Of a stretch of DNA of 16,276 bases, positions 1-7,402 are shown piece after piece (the stretch's first letter is position 1; every line of letters begins with the position of its first letter). The notes under the pieces were generated by a model. The model saw only the letters and a program-made list of their open reading frames with translations. It had not been told where the DNA came from and searched no databases. Position numbers and translations under genes: made by a program. Source of the DNA: CAVRZY01 sp963725415 (lineage in GTDB: Bacteria > Acidobacteriota > Terriglobia > Bryobacterales > Bryobacteraceae); contig CAVRZY010000252.1 in NCBI GenBank assembly GCA_963725415.1, positions 1 through 16,276 of the forward strand, in the 5' to 3' direction.

Positions 1-603
1 ATCGACTCGCCAGTGAAGGCCGTCGAAGCGGTTGGTGGTATTGCGATACAGGTTCCTGGCGACCAGCCGGCGCTTGCCCAGATCCATGGTGAGACGTCCG
101 AACTGGAGTTCGCTGGCGAGCTTGCGGCCAAACAACGACTGGGTTACGAGCTTGACGTGCAACTGGAGGATGCCGAGCTCGCGGACGTGATTTTGGTTCA
201 CAGTGGAGCCGGAGTCGGTGAGCTGGACGCGGGCGTCCTCGAACTCGACGACAAAACGAAACGGGGACGGGGCAGCGCAGACTTCCATGCGCAGGCGGGT
301 GCGATGGGCCAGTTGCTGGTCGCTGCCCAGCTCGCCCGGGCGATACCGGGCATCTTCGGTTTCGTAGCGCAGCCGGTATTCGGCAGTGAGATCCAGCCAG
401 GCGGGATTGCCGAGGAGTTGCCGGAGGTAGGGCCTAGGGGTCTCGGGGGAAGCGTCGGTGCGGGGTTGGCAGGCCGATTTGGATGAGCTGTTGGGGGGCG
501 CCTGATCGAGCGAACTGGCGCGGCAGGGCGGGACTGCCGGCAGGCCCAGCAACCTGGCCAGCAGAACCAGGACTCCACCGGCGGCGTTGCGCTTCCGGAT
601 CAT
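1..603 (-). CDS. Alginate-export-like outer-membrane porin, N-terminal part (3' end beyond window)
   Basis: The frame is open for 201 codons from an ATG at 603 to the left edge. The ATG overlaps the stop of the upstream reductase as ATGA, so translation is probably coupled. The first ~30 residues (MIRKRNAAGG, then a Leu/Val-rich stretch) look like a signal sequence. After a Pro/Ser-rich linker, residues from about 70 show alternating beta-strand patterns such as EYRLRYETED, FRFVVEFEDARVQL and LQFGRLTMDLGKRRLVARN, ending NTTNRFDGLHW. This pattern resembles the alginate-export (Alginate_exp) family of outer-membrane barrels. The substrate cannot be read from the sequence. Because it ends a sulfur operon, an outer-membrane path for a sulfur anion is possible, but that is inference. 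A long open frame on the opposite strand is a GC-driven shadow. Confidence 0.62.
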   Translation of the reverse strand, partial: MIRKRNAAGGVLVLLARLLGLPAVPPCRASSLDQAPPNSSSKSACQPRTDASPETPRPYLRQLLGNPAWLDLTAEYRLRYETEDARYRPGELGSDQQLAHRTRLRMEVCAAPSPFRFVVEFEDARVQLTDSGSTVNQNHVRELGILQLHVKLVTQSLFGRKLASELQFGRLTMDLGKRRLVARNLYRNTTNRFDGLHWRVD

Positions 604-2252
604 GGGTTCCAGCCCCAGTAAGTCTGGTAGCCTCCAGAGAGAGTGCGGGCATTGAAGCCGTTCTGGAGCAAGAAGCGCAGGGCGAAGTAGGATCGCTGGC
701 CGATGCCGCAGTAAAGCCAGATTTCCCGGTGGCGGGGCAACTCGCCAGCGCGCTGGCGCAACTCGCCAAGGGGCAGGTTGACGGCGCCCTCGATGTGCCC
801 GGCGGCGAACTCGTCAGGATCGCGCACATCCAGGATGAGGGCTTCGGTCTGAGTAAGCTCGCTCCAGGGGGCCAGGAGCGCGTCGCCGCGGAGGACGTTG
901 GCGGCGACCATTCCCGCAAGGTTGACCGGATCCTTGGCGGCGCCGAACTGTGGCGCGTAGCAGAGTTCAGCCTCTTCGAGATCGAAGACGGTGGCCTGCT
1001 TCTGGATGGCCATGGAGAGCACGTCAATGCGCTTGTCCACGCCTTGGTGGCCGACGGCCTGGGCGCCCAGAATGCGCCCGTTGGAGCAGGCGAAAATCAG
1101 CTTCAGGTGAATGGGGTTGGCGCCGGGGTAGTATCCGGCATGGTGTCCGGGATGGAGGTAGACGGTCTGGTAGCCGGAGACACCAGCGCGGCGCAGGGAC
1201 TTCTCGGTGGCGCCGGTCCAGGCCACGGTGAGGCCGAAGAAACCGCACACGGCAGTGGCCTCGACGCCGCGGAAGCTGGCAGGCCGGCCGCAGATGGAAT
1301 CGGCGGCGAGGCGTCCCTGGCGGTTGGCCGGGCCGGCCAGCGGGGCCAGGCAGCGGCTGCCGGTGACTACGTCGCGAACTTCGACGGCGTCGCCCACCGC
1401 CCAAATGGAAGGGTCGCTGGTGCGCAGGGATTCATCCACGCGGATGCCGCCGCTCTCGCCGATCTCCAGGCCAGCCGAGCGCGCCAGAGCGGTTTCCGGT
1501 TTGACGCCGATGGACAGGATGACGAGATCCGCGGGAATTCGTGCGCCGGATTGAGTCCTGATCAGAAGCCCGCCATCTGGAGCGGCGTCGAAGCCGGAAG
1601 CGCCGTCGCCCAGGTGGAGGGCAACGCGGTGGGTCTCCAGATGGCGGCTGATGGGTTCAGCCATTTCCGGGTCGAGGGCCGGCATGAGGTGGGGGAGCAG
1701 CTCGACGATGGTCAGCTTAAGCCCCCGGTGGACAAGATTCTCGGCCATTTCCAGGCCGATCGATCCCCCGCCCACGATCACCGCGCGGCGGGGATTCCGA
1801 GTCTCGATCCACTCGCGGATGCGGCGGCTGTCGGGGATTGTGCGTAGGGTGAAGATCCCCGGCAGGTGGATGCCGGGCCAGGGAGGGCGGATAGGGGAGG
1901 CGCCGGGGGAAAGGACCAGGGCGTCGTAGGGTTCGCGGCAGAGCCGTCCGGTGGCCAGCTCGCAGACTTCGATCTCGCGGCGCAGCCGGTCGATGAGGGT
2001 GACTTCGTTTTCGGTGCGGACCTGGATGTTGAAGCGCCGCTGGAATAGTTCCGGCGAGGCGACCAGCAACTCCTTCTCGTCCTGGATGACGTTGCCGATG
2101 TGGTAGGGCAATCCGCAGTTGGCAAAGGAGACGTAAGGGCCACGTTCGAAGATGATGATCTGCGCGTTTTCGTCCAGGCGGCGCAACCTGGCGGCGCAGG
2201 AGGCGCCACCTGCCACACCGCCGACGATAAGGACGCGCTTGTGGGGACTCAT
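600..2252 (-). CDS. FAD-dependent CoA-disulfide/persulfide reductase with C-terminal rhodanese domain
   Basis: This intact 550-residue protein joins a pyridine-nucleotide-disulfide oxidoreductase to a rhodanese domain, as in CoADR-RHD and NADH-dependent persulfide reductases. Residues 7-20 carry the FAD-binding GGVAGGASCAAR loop. The single redox cysteine is C46 in SFANCGLPYH, typical of CoA-disulfide reductases rather than CxxxxC enzymes. A second Rossmann loop, VIVGGGSIGLEMAENL, would bind NAD(P)H. From about residue 455 a rhodanese domain follows (ALILDVRDPDEFAAGHIEGA), with its active cysteine at C515 in LYCGIGQRS. Family members reduce CoA disulfides, CoA persulfides or polysulfides. The ATG at 2252 overlaps the stop of the tauE-like gene by 4 bp, and its own stop overlaps the porin start. 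No frameshift was found, unlike many neighbours. Likely a cytoplasmic sulfane-sulfur handler tied to the dsr genes; the exact substrate is unknown. Confidence 0.9.
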   Translation of the reverse strand: MSPHKRVLIVGGVAGGASCAARLRRLDENAQIIIFERGPYVSFANCGLPYHIGNVIQDEKELLVASPELFQRRFNIQVRTENEVTLIDRLRREIEVCELATGRLCREPYDALVLSPGASPIRPPWPGIHLPGIFTLRTIPDSRRIREWIETRNPRRAVIVGGGSIGLEMAENLVHRGLKLTIVELLPHLMPALDPEMAEPISRHLETHRVALHLGDGASGFDAAPDGGLLIRTQSGARIPADLVILSIGVKPETALARSAGLEIGESGGIRVDESLRTSDPSIWAVGDAVEVRDVVTGSRCLAPLAGPANRQGRLAADSICGRPASFRGVEATAVCGFFGLTVAWTGATEKSLRRAGVSGYQTVYLHPGHHAGYYPGANPIHLKLIFACSNGRILGAQAVGHQGVDKRIDVLSMAIQKQATVFDLEEAELCYAPQFGAAKDPVNLAGMVAANVLRGDALLAPWSELTQTEALILDVRDPDEFAAGHIEGAVNLPLGELRQRAGELPRHREIWLYCGIGQRSYFALRFLLQNGFNARTLSGGYQTYWGWNP

Positions 2253-3214
2253 AGGAAGAACTGCGCGATGTAGCTCAGGGCCAGGCCGGTAACCAACAGG
2301 CCTAGCAAGAGGCGGAGCCAGCGCTCGGGCAAGAACTTCTGGAGGCGGGCGCCGACGTAAGTGCCGAACAGGCCACCCACGCCGAACAGCGCTCCCAAGG
2401 CCCAGTCAGGGCGAATGGGCGCGCCCGCGCCAAGCGAAGTCAGGCTGAAGAGTTCGAATAGAGCGACGCCGGCGACGGAGGACAGGAAGGTTCCCAGTAA
2501 GGCGGCGCCGGCCACTGTGTAGACCGGCAAGCCCAGGATGGCCACCACGAAGGGGGCGATGATGGCACCTCCGCCAATTCCGTAAATGCCGCCGATCAAC
2601 CCTACTACTAGGGCTAGAATCAGGATGGTGATGGGGCTGAAGGAAAAGGTTTCGCCCCAGAATTCGTACTCGATCTTTCGCAGCGAGATGGACTTGGTCT
2701 TCACCACGGCGTCGGCGGGCAGGCCGGCGGCAAGAGTGCTGCCAGCGGCCTTCTGTTCCTGAACCCGCTGTTGGAACTTCCTGGCCAGGGCGAGTTGCTG
2801 CTGGCGGCCCACTTGGGAGCGGCCCGTGAGCTCGTAGAGCAGCCGGCCGCCAAGGTAGAGCAGCACCAGGCCCACGAAAAACTTGAAGGAGCGGGGATCG
2901 GGCAGGTAGCGAATGCGGATCAGCACCCCGGCCACCAGTCCGGGCAAGGTCCCCGCGATGACCACCCAGGTCAAAGGCCAAGCCATGCGCCCTTCGCGAA
3001 TGTAGCGGTAGACGCCTCCGGGGATGGCCACGATGTTGTAGATGAGGTTGGTTGGGCTGACCGCGGGGCTGGTGAATCCCAAAACGCTCACCTGGAAGGG
3101 CAGGATGAGGAAAGCCCCGGAGACTCCGGCCGAAGCGAGGAGCGAAGAAATTACGAACGCCACCAGCGGCGGAATGTAAGGCGGACAATCAACGCCCGAA
3201 ACCGGGAAGTGCAT
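2249..3214 (-). CDS. TauE/SafE-family sulfite/organosulfonate exporter (TSUP permease)
   Basis: A 321-residue polytopic membrane protein with the two-repeat layout of the TSUP (TauE/SafE) family. The first half begins with hydrophobic helices (VAFVISSLLASAGVSGAFLI) and the conserved SPTNLIYNIVAIPGGVYRY segment. A cytoplasmic-looking linker rich in Gln, Arg and Lys (about residues 130-180) separates it from the second half, which carries the repeat signature GLIGGIYGIGGGAIIAPF. Members export sulfite, sulfoacetate or related anions, or import them, so the direction is not readable here. It starts 9 nt after the stop of the small membrane protein and overlaps the reductase start as ATGA. The ribosome-binding site is weak, consistent with coupled translation. 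The frame is intact. Placement in a dsr operon suggests handling of sulfite or a related sulfur anion. Confidence 0.88.
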   Translation of the reverse strand: MHFPVSGVDCPPYIPPLVAFVISSLLASAGVSGAFLILPFQVSVLGFTSPAVSPTNLIYNIVAIPGGVYRYIREGRMAWPLTWVVIAGTLPGLVAGVLIRIRYLPDPRSFKFFVGLVLLYLGGRLLYELTGRSQVGRQQQLALARKFQQRVQEQKAAGSTLAAGLPADAVVKTKSISLRKIEYEFWGETFSFSPITILILALVVGLIGGIYGIGGGAIIAPFVVAILGLPVYTVAGAALLGTFLSSVAGVALFELFSLTSLGAGAPIRPDWALGALFGVGGLFGTYVGARLQKFLPERWLRLLLGLLVTGLALSYIAQFFL

Positions 3215-3223
3215 TCCAATAGC

Positions 3224-3376
3224 TCAGGTCTTGAAGAAAACGCGGCTGATCCAGACCAGCAGCCCGGTCAAACAGAGGCCGATGGCTATGCTCCATCCTA
3301 TAAGTTGCTTCTCGACGGGAAGGAGCGGCTCGTACTCCATCTTCTTCAGCTCTTCCGAAAGTTTTGGCTGTTCCAT
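3224..3376 (-). CDS. 50-residue single-span membrane protein of unknown function
   Basis: This small gene lies between the yeiH-like and tauE-like genes. It reads MEQPKLSEELKKMEYEP, a charged helical head, then LLPVEKQLIGWSIAIG, leading into one hydrophobic span of about 20 residues (IGWSIAIGLCLTGLLVWIS) and a short basic tail, VFFKT. The start at 3376 lies 3 nt beyond the upstream stop and the end is 9 nt before the next start, so it fits the operon tightly. A longer ORF in another frame over the same stretch has no membrane character and looks like a shadow. The layout suggests an N-in, single-helix partner of one of the flanking transporters. I do not recognise a named family; the role as an accessory subunit is inference from position. 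Confidence 0.72.
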   Translation of the reverse strand: MEQPKLSEELKKMEYEPLLPVEKQLIGWSIAIGLCLTGLLVWISRVFFKT

Positions 3377-3379
3377 AAA

Positions 3380-4827
3380 TCACCCATGCATCAGAGGCGG
3401 CTTCACGCCATGAAAGAAAATCCAGGAGATAGCCAGGCCTACCCAGATGATGAATCCGAAAAGGCAAAGGATATAGACCACGGCTAACTTGCCGATACCT
3501 TCTTCCCAGAGCTTTCGGAAGTTAGAAACAACGCCGATGGTGAAGAAGGTCATGACAAAGAAAATGCCGCGGAAGACGTTGGCCTCTCCCATGGCGGTTT
3601 TGGTCTTGGCGATCAAACTGGGGGCCAGAAGCCCGATCGCCATGATGGCGAGGAAGGTGGCTATGTAGCCGAGGACGAACTTCGGGAACCTGTCCCATAT
3701 CTGCCCGGCTTTGACCTTTTCGCCGGAACGTCGCTCGATCTTGGCGGACCAGATCCAGGCGAGCATGAAGGCCCACACGCCGATGAAAGCGTCGATGAAG
3801 ACTTTCACCGTAGCGCTGGCGCCCATGATCCAGCCGGGCTGATAGTTGACGCCGTCAACGGAGCAGGGCCTTGGCGCGAATCAAGGACTCGGTGATGGCG
3901 CCGCTGGTGACGGCCGCTCCGTCGGTCTTGACGGCCAGGCCCATCCAGGCGCCGGCCACCATGGGTTCCTGGTACAGGAAGGTCTGCGCCAGAAAGGGGA
4001 GCAGCAGGAGTTCGACCACCGCGAAAATCACCACCAGCGAGGAGACCATGACCGGCACCATCGGCCGGGCCTTGATGGCGGAGCCAGTGGCGATGGCGGC
4101 GGAAACGCCGCAGATGGAGATGCCGGAGGCCAGGGGAGCGGCCCACTCACGGCTGAATCGGAAAAACCTCCTGGCGACGAAGTACACGACGGCCCAGAAG
4201 ATCAGGTAGGCCACCAGGATGGCGCAAAGCCCCTGGAACATGACCGAGGTGGCCAGGGCCAGTTGCTCGGCGGCCGTAACTCCCAGGAAGCCGCCGAGGA
4301 TGACGATCGCAGTCTTGACATATAGCTCGGGTCGGATGGCCTCCTTCATGGCAGTTACTGCGGACGGGCAAAAAGTTACCCACCAGCAGGCCGGCAAGCA
4401 AGGCTACAATGAAGCCGGCCTCGTTGGTCAGGTTCAGGGACCAGCCGATGCCTAATGCACTCCGCTTATCGGGAGTGGCGGCGATATAGGCCCAGCTTCC
4501 GACGATCCAGCAGAGATAACTTAGGGCGAATACCGCTGTAAAGCCCTTGATAAACCGCCGCAGGTCGGCTTTCAGGGCGGCGGCGCCGAACGTCATGATG
4601 GCCAGAAGAAACGCGTAAGTGGCGAGCAGAGACAGCAGCCCGGGCAGGCCGGCGTAGGTCTTCGAGGCGGTCCCCAAGGCCGCTGAGAGCCTGGTCCAGA
4701 CGGAGGTGGTGACGGCCCAGCCGAGCAGGTCGGCTCCGGACAACATTGCGAGTGCAAGGGCGAACAGGAACAGACCGATATAGACCGCCAGCCAGTCTTC
4801 GTTGAGGCGCGAAACCTTTGTGGTCAT
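3380..4827 (-). CDS. YeiH/UPF0324-family putative sulfate exporter (two frameshifts)
   Basis: Three frame segments join into one polytopic protein of about 480 residues. The N-terminal part (4827 to ~4370) starts MTTKVSRLNEDWLAVYIGLF and includes SLNLTNEAGFIVALLAGLLV. The middle part (to ~3857) has the family hallmark ISICGVSAAIATGSAIKAR plus VKTAIVILGGFLG. The C-terminal part (to 3380) begins GVNYQPGWIMGASATVKVF and ends GVKPPLMHG. Single-base indels near 4370 (in CCCGTCC) and near 3857 (CGTTGAC) separate them; removing one base at 3857 restores LLRDGVNYQPG. UPF0324 (Cons_hypoth698) proteins are annotated as putative sulfate exporters, with little direct proof. The gene follows dsrP after 12 nt. 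Whether the frameshifts are real is uncertain, but conservation on both sides argues for sequence error. Confidence 0.85.
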
Positions 4828-4839
4828 TTGTGGAGGGTC

Positions 4840-6017
4840 CTAAGGGGAGAGGCCAAGGTTCTCCCGGACGGAGAGCGCAATTTTGTAGAACACCGTGACC
4901 ATCAACAGGCCGACGGCCCAGATGGCCAAGGTGATGGAGATCTCCGGCAGCGTCGGCGCGTACTCGGTGACGGCGCCCAGCGGCGAGGGCACGAAGCCGC
5001 CCACGATCAGGCCAATGCCCTTGTCGATCCACAGCGAGAAGAACACCATCACGCAGGTGACCGGCAGCATCTTCTCGTTGTTCCGCCAGCGCGGGACAAC
5101 GAGCAGCAGCCAGCGAGACCGCGGCCAGGATCATCGAGGTCCACATCCAGGGCACCAGAGCGGCGTGCCCTTCCAGGCCGACGAACAGGTAGTGGAAGTG
5201 CTCCACATGCTCGGGAATTCCGCTGTAGAAGACGGTGAAGAACTCCATCAGCACGAAGAAGACGTTGATGATCATGGCGTAGGTGACGATCAGGGCCAGC
5301 TTCTGGATGGGTTCTCTGCCGGGGTCGAACTTGGTCAGCTTTGCGGATGATGCATGCACAGCAGGATCAGCAGCGCGGGGCCGGCGGCGAAGGCGGAGGC
5401 CAGGAAGCGGGGCGCCAGGATGGCGGTCAGCCAGAACGAGCGTCCCGGGCAGGCCGTTGTAGAGGAACGCCGTCACGGTATGGATGCTGACGGCCCAGGG
5501 GATGGAGAGCAGGATGACGGGCTTGATCCAGGCAGGCGGCGGCAGGCTACTTGCGCTCGGCGCTCAGGGTGACCAGCGCGATGACGGCGTTCAAGCAGCA
5601 GGTAGCCGCCGAGCGACACAATGTCCCAGAACATGATGGAGTTGGGGGTGGGGTGCAGCAGCACGTTCAGGACCCGGGTGGGCTGGCCCATGTCCACGAA
5701 GACGAACAGCATGCACATGGTCACCGCGGAGATGGCCAGGAACTCGCCCAGGATGGTGATCTTGCCGAAGACCTTGCAGTCGTGCAGGTAGTAAGGCAGG
5801 ACCACCATGACCGCCGAGGCGGCGACGCCGACCAGGAAGGTGAACTGGGCGATGTAGAGGCCCCAGGTGACGTCGCGGCTCAGGCCGGTGATGCCCAAGC
5901 CCGTAGCTGAACTGGCGGAGGTAGCAGAGAAACCCGACGGCCGATGACGGCGAACAGGCAGAGCATCCAGATCCAGTATCTCCGGCTTCCGACGACCGCC
6001 TTTTCAAACATGAACAT
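4840..6017 (-). CDS. dsrP: DsrP, NrfD-like quinone-interacting membrane subunit (multiple frameshifts)
   Basis: DsrP is the polytopic NrfD/PsrC-type subunit that exchanges electrons between the DsrMKJOP complex and quinone. Frames were pieced together: MFMFEKAVVGSRRYWIWMLC from 6017, then GFLCYLRQFSYGLG, GITGLSRDVTWGLYIAQFTF, VDMGQPTRVLNVLLHPTPNS, then AWIKPVILLSIPWAVSIHTV, FWLTAILAPRFLASAFAAG, KLTKFDPGREPIQKLALIV, YSGIPEHVEHFHYLFVGLEG, and a C-terminus ending SVRENLGLSP. Total length (~390 codons) is normal for the family. About eight single-base breaks lie near 5940, 5896, 5597, 5550, 5446, 5360, 5355 and 5112. ATG at 6017 is preferred over 6011 because GAGG lies 7 nt upstream. It follows dsrO and precedes the yeiH-like gene. 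Identity is strong; the reading frame as given is not translatable. Confidence 0.88.
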
Positions 6018-6756
6018 AGCGGGGCCTCACACGATGTAGAAGACCTCGGGCCTTGGTGCCCAGCTCGGGCTTGCGCCGGATGGCGTAGCGGGAGCGGAGC
6101 AGCTCCCGCACACGCGAGCCGGGGGCTTCGAGGTCTCCGAAGAGCATGGCCTTCTCCGGGCAGGCTTCGACGCAGGCGGGCAACTGGCCTTTGGCGAGCC
6201 GCTCGTCGCAGAAGGTGCACTTCTCGACCACGCCCTTGGTGCGGGTGGGGAAGTCGGGATTCAGTTGCGGGATGCGGGGCCGCGGGTCCAGCCAGTTGAA
6301 GCTGCGCGAGCCGTAGGGGCAGGCGGCCATGCAGTAGCGGCAGCCGATGCAGCGGTGCCAGTCCATCATCACGATGCCGTCGTCGCGCTTCCAGGTGGCC
6401 TGGGTGGGGCAGACCCGCACGCAGGGCGGGTTGTCGCAGTGATTGCAGAAGACCAGGACCGGCTTGTCGTGGAAGGCCGCGGCGGTGTACTCGCCTTGCT
6501 GCGAGGAGAAGGCCCTTTCGAAAGGCTCCTTCCAGATCCACTTGAGCTGGTGGCTGCGCTCCGGGAATTCGGGAACATTGTGGGCGCGATGGCAGGCCTG
6601 GATGCACTTAGTGCAGCCCTGATCCTTGAGGCATTTGGGCAGGTCGATGAGCATGGCCCAGCGGCGGGCGGTGAGGGCGCCCGACAGTTTTTTGTGCGTT
6701 CGCGCCAGGAGGGCGAGACCGGTGAGGCGGAAGAAGGCTTTTCTGGTGATGGTCAT
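6004..6756 (-). CDS. dsrO: DsrO, periplasmic four-cluster ferredoxin subunit
   Basis: A 250-residue iron-sulfur protein with four [4Fe-4S] cysteine sets: CLKDQGCTKCIQAC near residues 42-55, CNHCDNPPCVRVCP near 104-117, CIGCRYCMAACPYG near 136-149, and CTFCDERLAKGQLPACVEAC near 178-197. DsrO is the periplasmic electron-transfer subunit that works with DsrJ and DsrP. The N-terminus has TRKAFFRLTG followed by a short hydrophobic run, a lysine variant of the Tat twin-arginine motif. Start at 6756 is supported by AAGGAG 7 nt upstream. The last residues (GTKARGLLHRVRPRYVHV) look frameshifted: one frame over, the text reads PEVFYIV then TGA at 6027-6029, a more usual DsrO end that would sit just before the dsrP start. 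Confidence 0.93.
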   Translation of the reverse strand: MTITRKAFFRLTGLALLARTHKKLSGALTARRWAMLIDLPKCLKDQGCTKCIQACHRAHNVPEFPERSHQLKWIWKEPFERAFSSQQGEYTAAAFHDKPVLVFCNHCDNPPCVRVCPTQATWKRDDGIVMMDWHRCIGCRYCMAACPYGSRSFNWLDPRPRIPQLNPDFPTRTKGVVEKCTFCDERLAKGQLPACVEACPEKAMLFGDLEAPGSRVRELLRSRYAIRRKPELGTKARGLLHRVRPRYVHV

Positions 6757-6814
6757 TGGGCGCTCCTTGGGCCGCTCCCGGAGAAGGCGTGAAAAGATGC
6801 CAGGGCAGGTCGGG

Positions 6815-6997
6815 GACCCATGGGCGCTAACTTAAGAGGAGAGCGCCTCTTTTTCGTGGCGCAAGCACTTTTGCTTGCAGCCTCGACAATCGTGTCGAGG
6901 CGCGTTTCTTGCGTCGAGACGAGTCTCGACGCGGCAGACTGAGAGTCCGCGCCACAGTCTCGGTAAGAAACAGCTCCTAAGTTAGCGCTTATGGGTC
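6815..6997. repeat. Palindrome-rich intergenic repeat with terminal inverted repeats
   Basis: This 183-bp block sits between dsrJ and dsrO. Its ends are inverted repeats: 6815-6838 matches the reverse complement of 6974-6997 at 21 of 24 positions (core GCGCTAACTTA). Inside, GTGGCGC (6856-6862) pairs with GCGCCAC (6949-6955). Between these are three perfect hairpins: arms of 7 bp at 6861/6872, 8 bp at 6881/6893 and 10 bp at 6911/6923 (GCGTCGAGAC and its complement, 2-bp loop). An apparent 90-codon frame across it on the minus strand is low-complexity and unlikely to be a gene. It resembles a REP/MITE-like element; no transposase is present. Confidence 0.75.
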
Positions 6998-7021
6998 GGG
7001 GGCCGGCGGGAGCGAGGGGCT

Positions 7022-7402
7022 TCACCAGTCGGGGTCAATGTGGCAGTCCCAGCAGTAGGGGCCTTGGACGCCGGCGTAGTTGTGGCAGCGGTCGCAGAAA
7101 TCGGCTTTGCGGTCGTGGCACTTGAGGCAGGTTCCGGTGAGGCTGATGGTGTGGGTTCGGCCGTCGAAGGCCCGGAAGGTGCGAACGTTGTTTCGGACCA
7201 CCTCATCGCGCCAGTCCACCAGCAAAGCCATGTGGGAGGTTCGCATGTAGCTGACGGGGGCGACGCATCGCTTCTCCTGAGCGGGCAGCTTGAGGTCCGG
7301 GCCTTTGGAGGTTTTTCCGGCAGCCAGGTTGTACCAGGCGGGGGAGGTGATCAAAGCGAGGAAAAGGACCAGAGCGGTTAGAATCAAGGCTCGATCACGC
7401 AT
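7022..7402 (-). CDS. dsrJ: DsrJ, periplasmic triheme cytochrome c
   Basis: A 126-residue protein with an N-terminal membrane anchor or signal (ALILTALVLFLALITSPAW) and three CxxCH haem c sites near the C-terminus: CLKCH, CDRCH and CWDCH. Upstream of these, RCVAPVSYMRTSHMALLVDW carries the conserved cysteine and Met/His region typical of DsrJ, one haem of which is known to have unusual His/Cys ligation. DsrJ is the periplasmic cytochrome of the DsrMKJOP complex. ATG at 7402 has AAGGAGGA about 8 nt upstream and overlaps the dsrK stop by 8 bp, so the two are translated together. The frame is intact. The gene is followed by the 183-bp palindromic repeat before dsrO. Confidence 0.95.
   Translation of the reverse strand: MRDRALILTALVLFLALITSPAWYNLAAGKTSKGPDLKLPAQEKRCVAPVSYMRTSHMALLVDWRDEVVRNNVRTFRAFDGRTHTISLTGTCLKCHDRKADFCDRCHNYAGVQGPYCWDCHIDPDW

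Noticed and set aside
483..1847. 454-codon open frame on the plus strand over the CoADR-rhodanese gene
   Set aside because: The antisense frame is a by-product of high GC codon use; it has no domain pattern, and the minus-strand protein carries complete catalytic motifs.
6753..7025. 90-codon minus-strand frame between dsrJ and dsrO
   Set aside because: It is made mostly of the palindromic repeat, has no protein-like composition and overlaps the dsrO ribosome-binding region.
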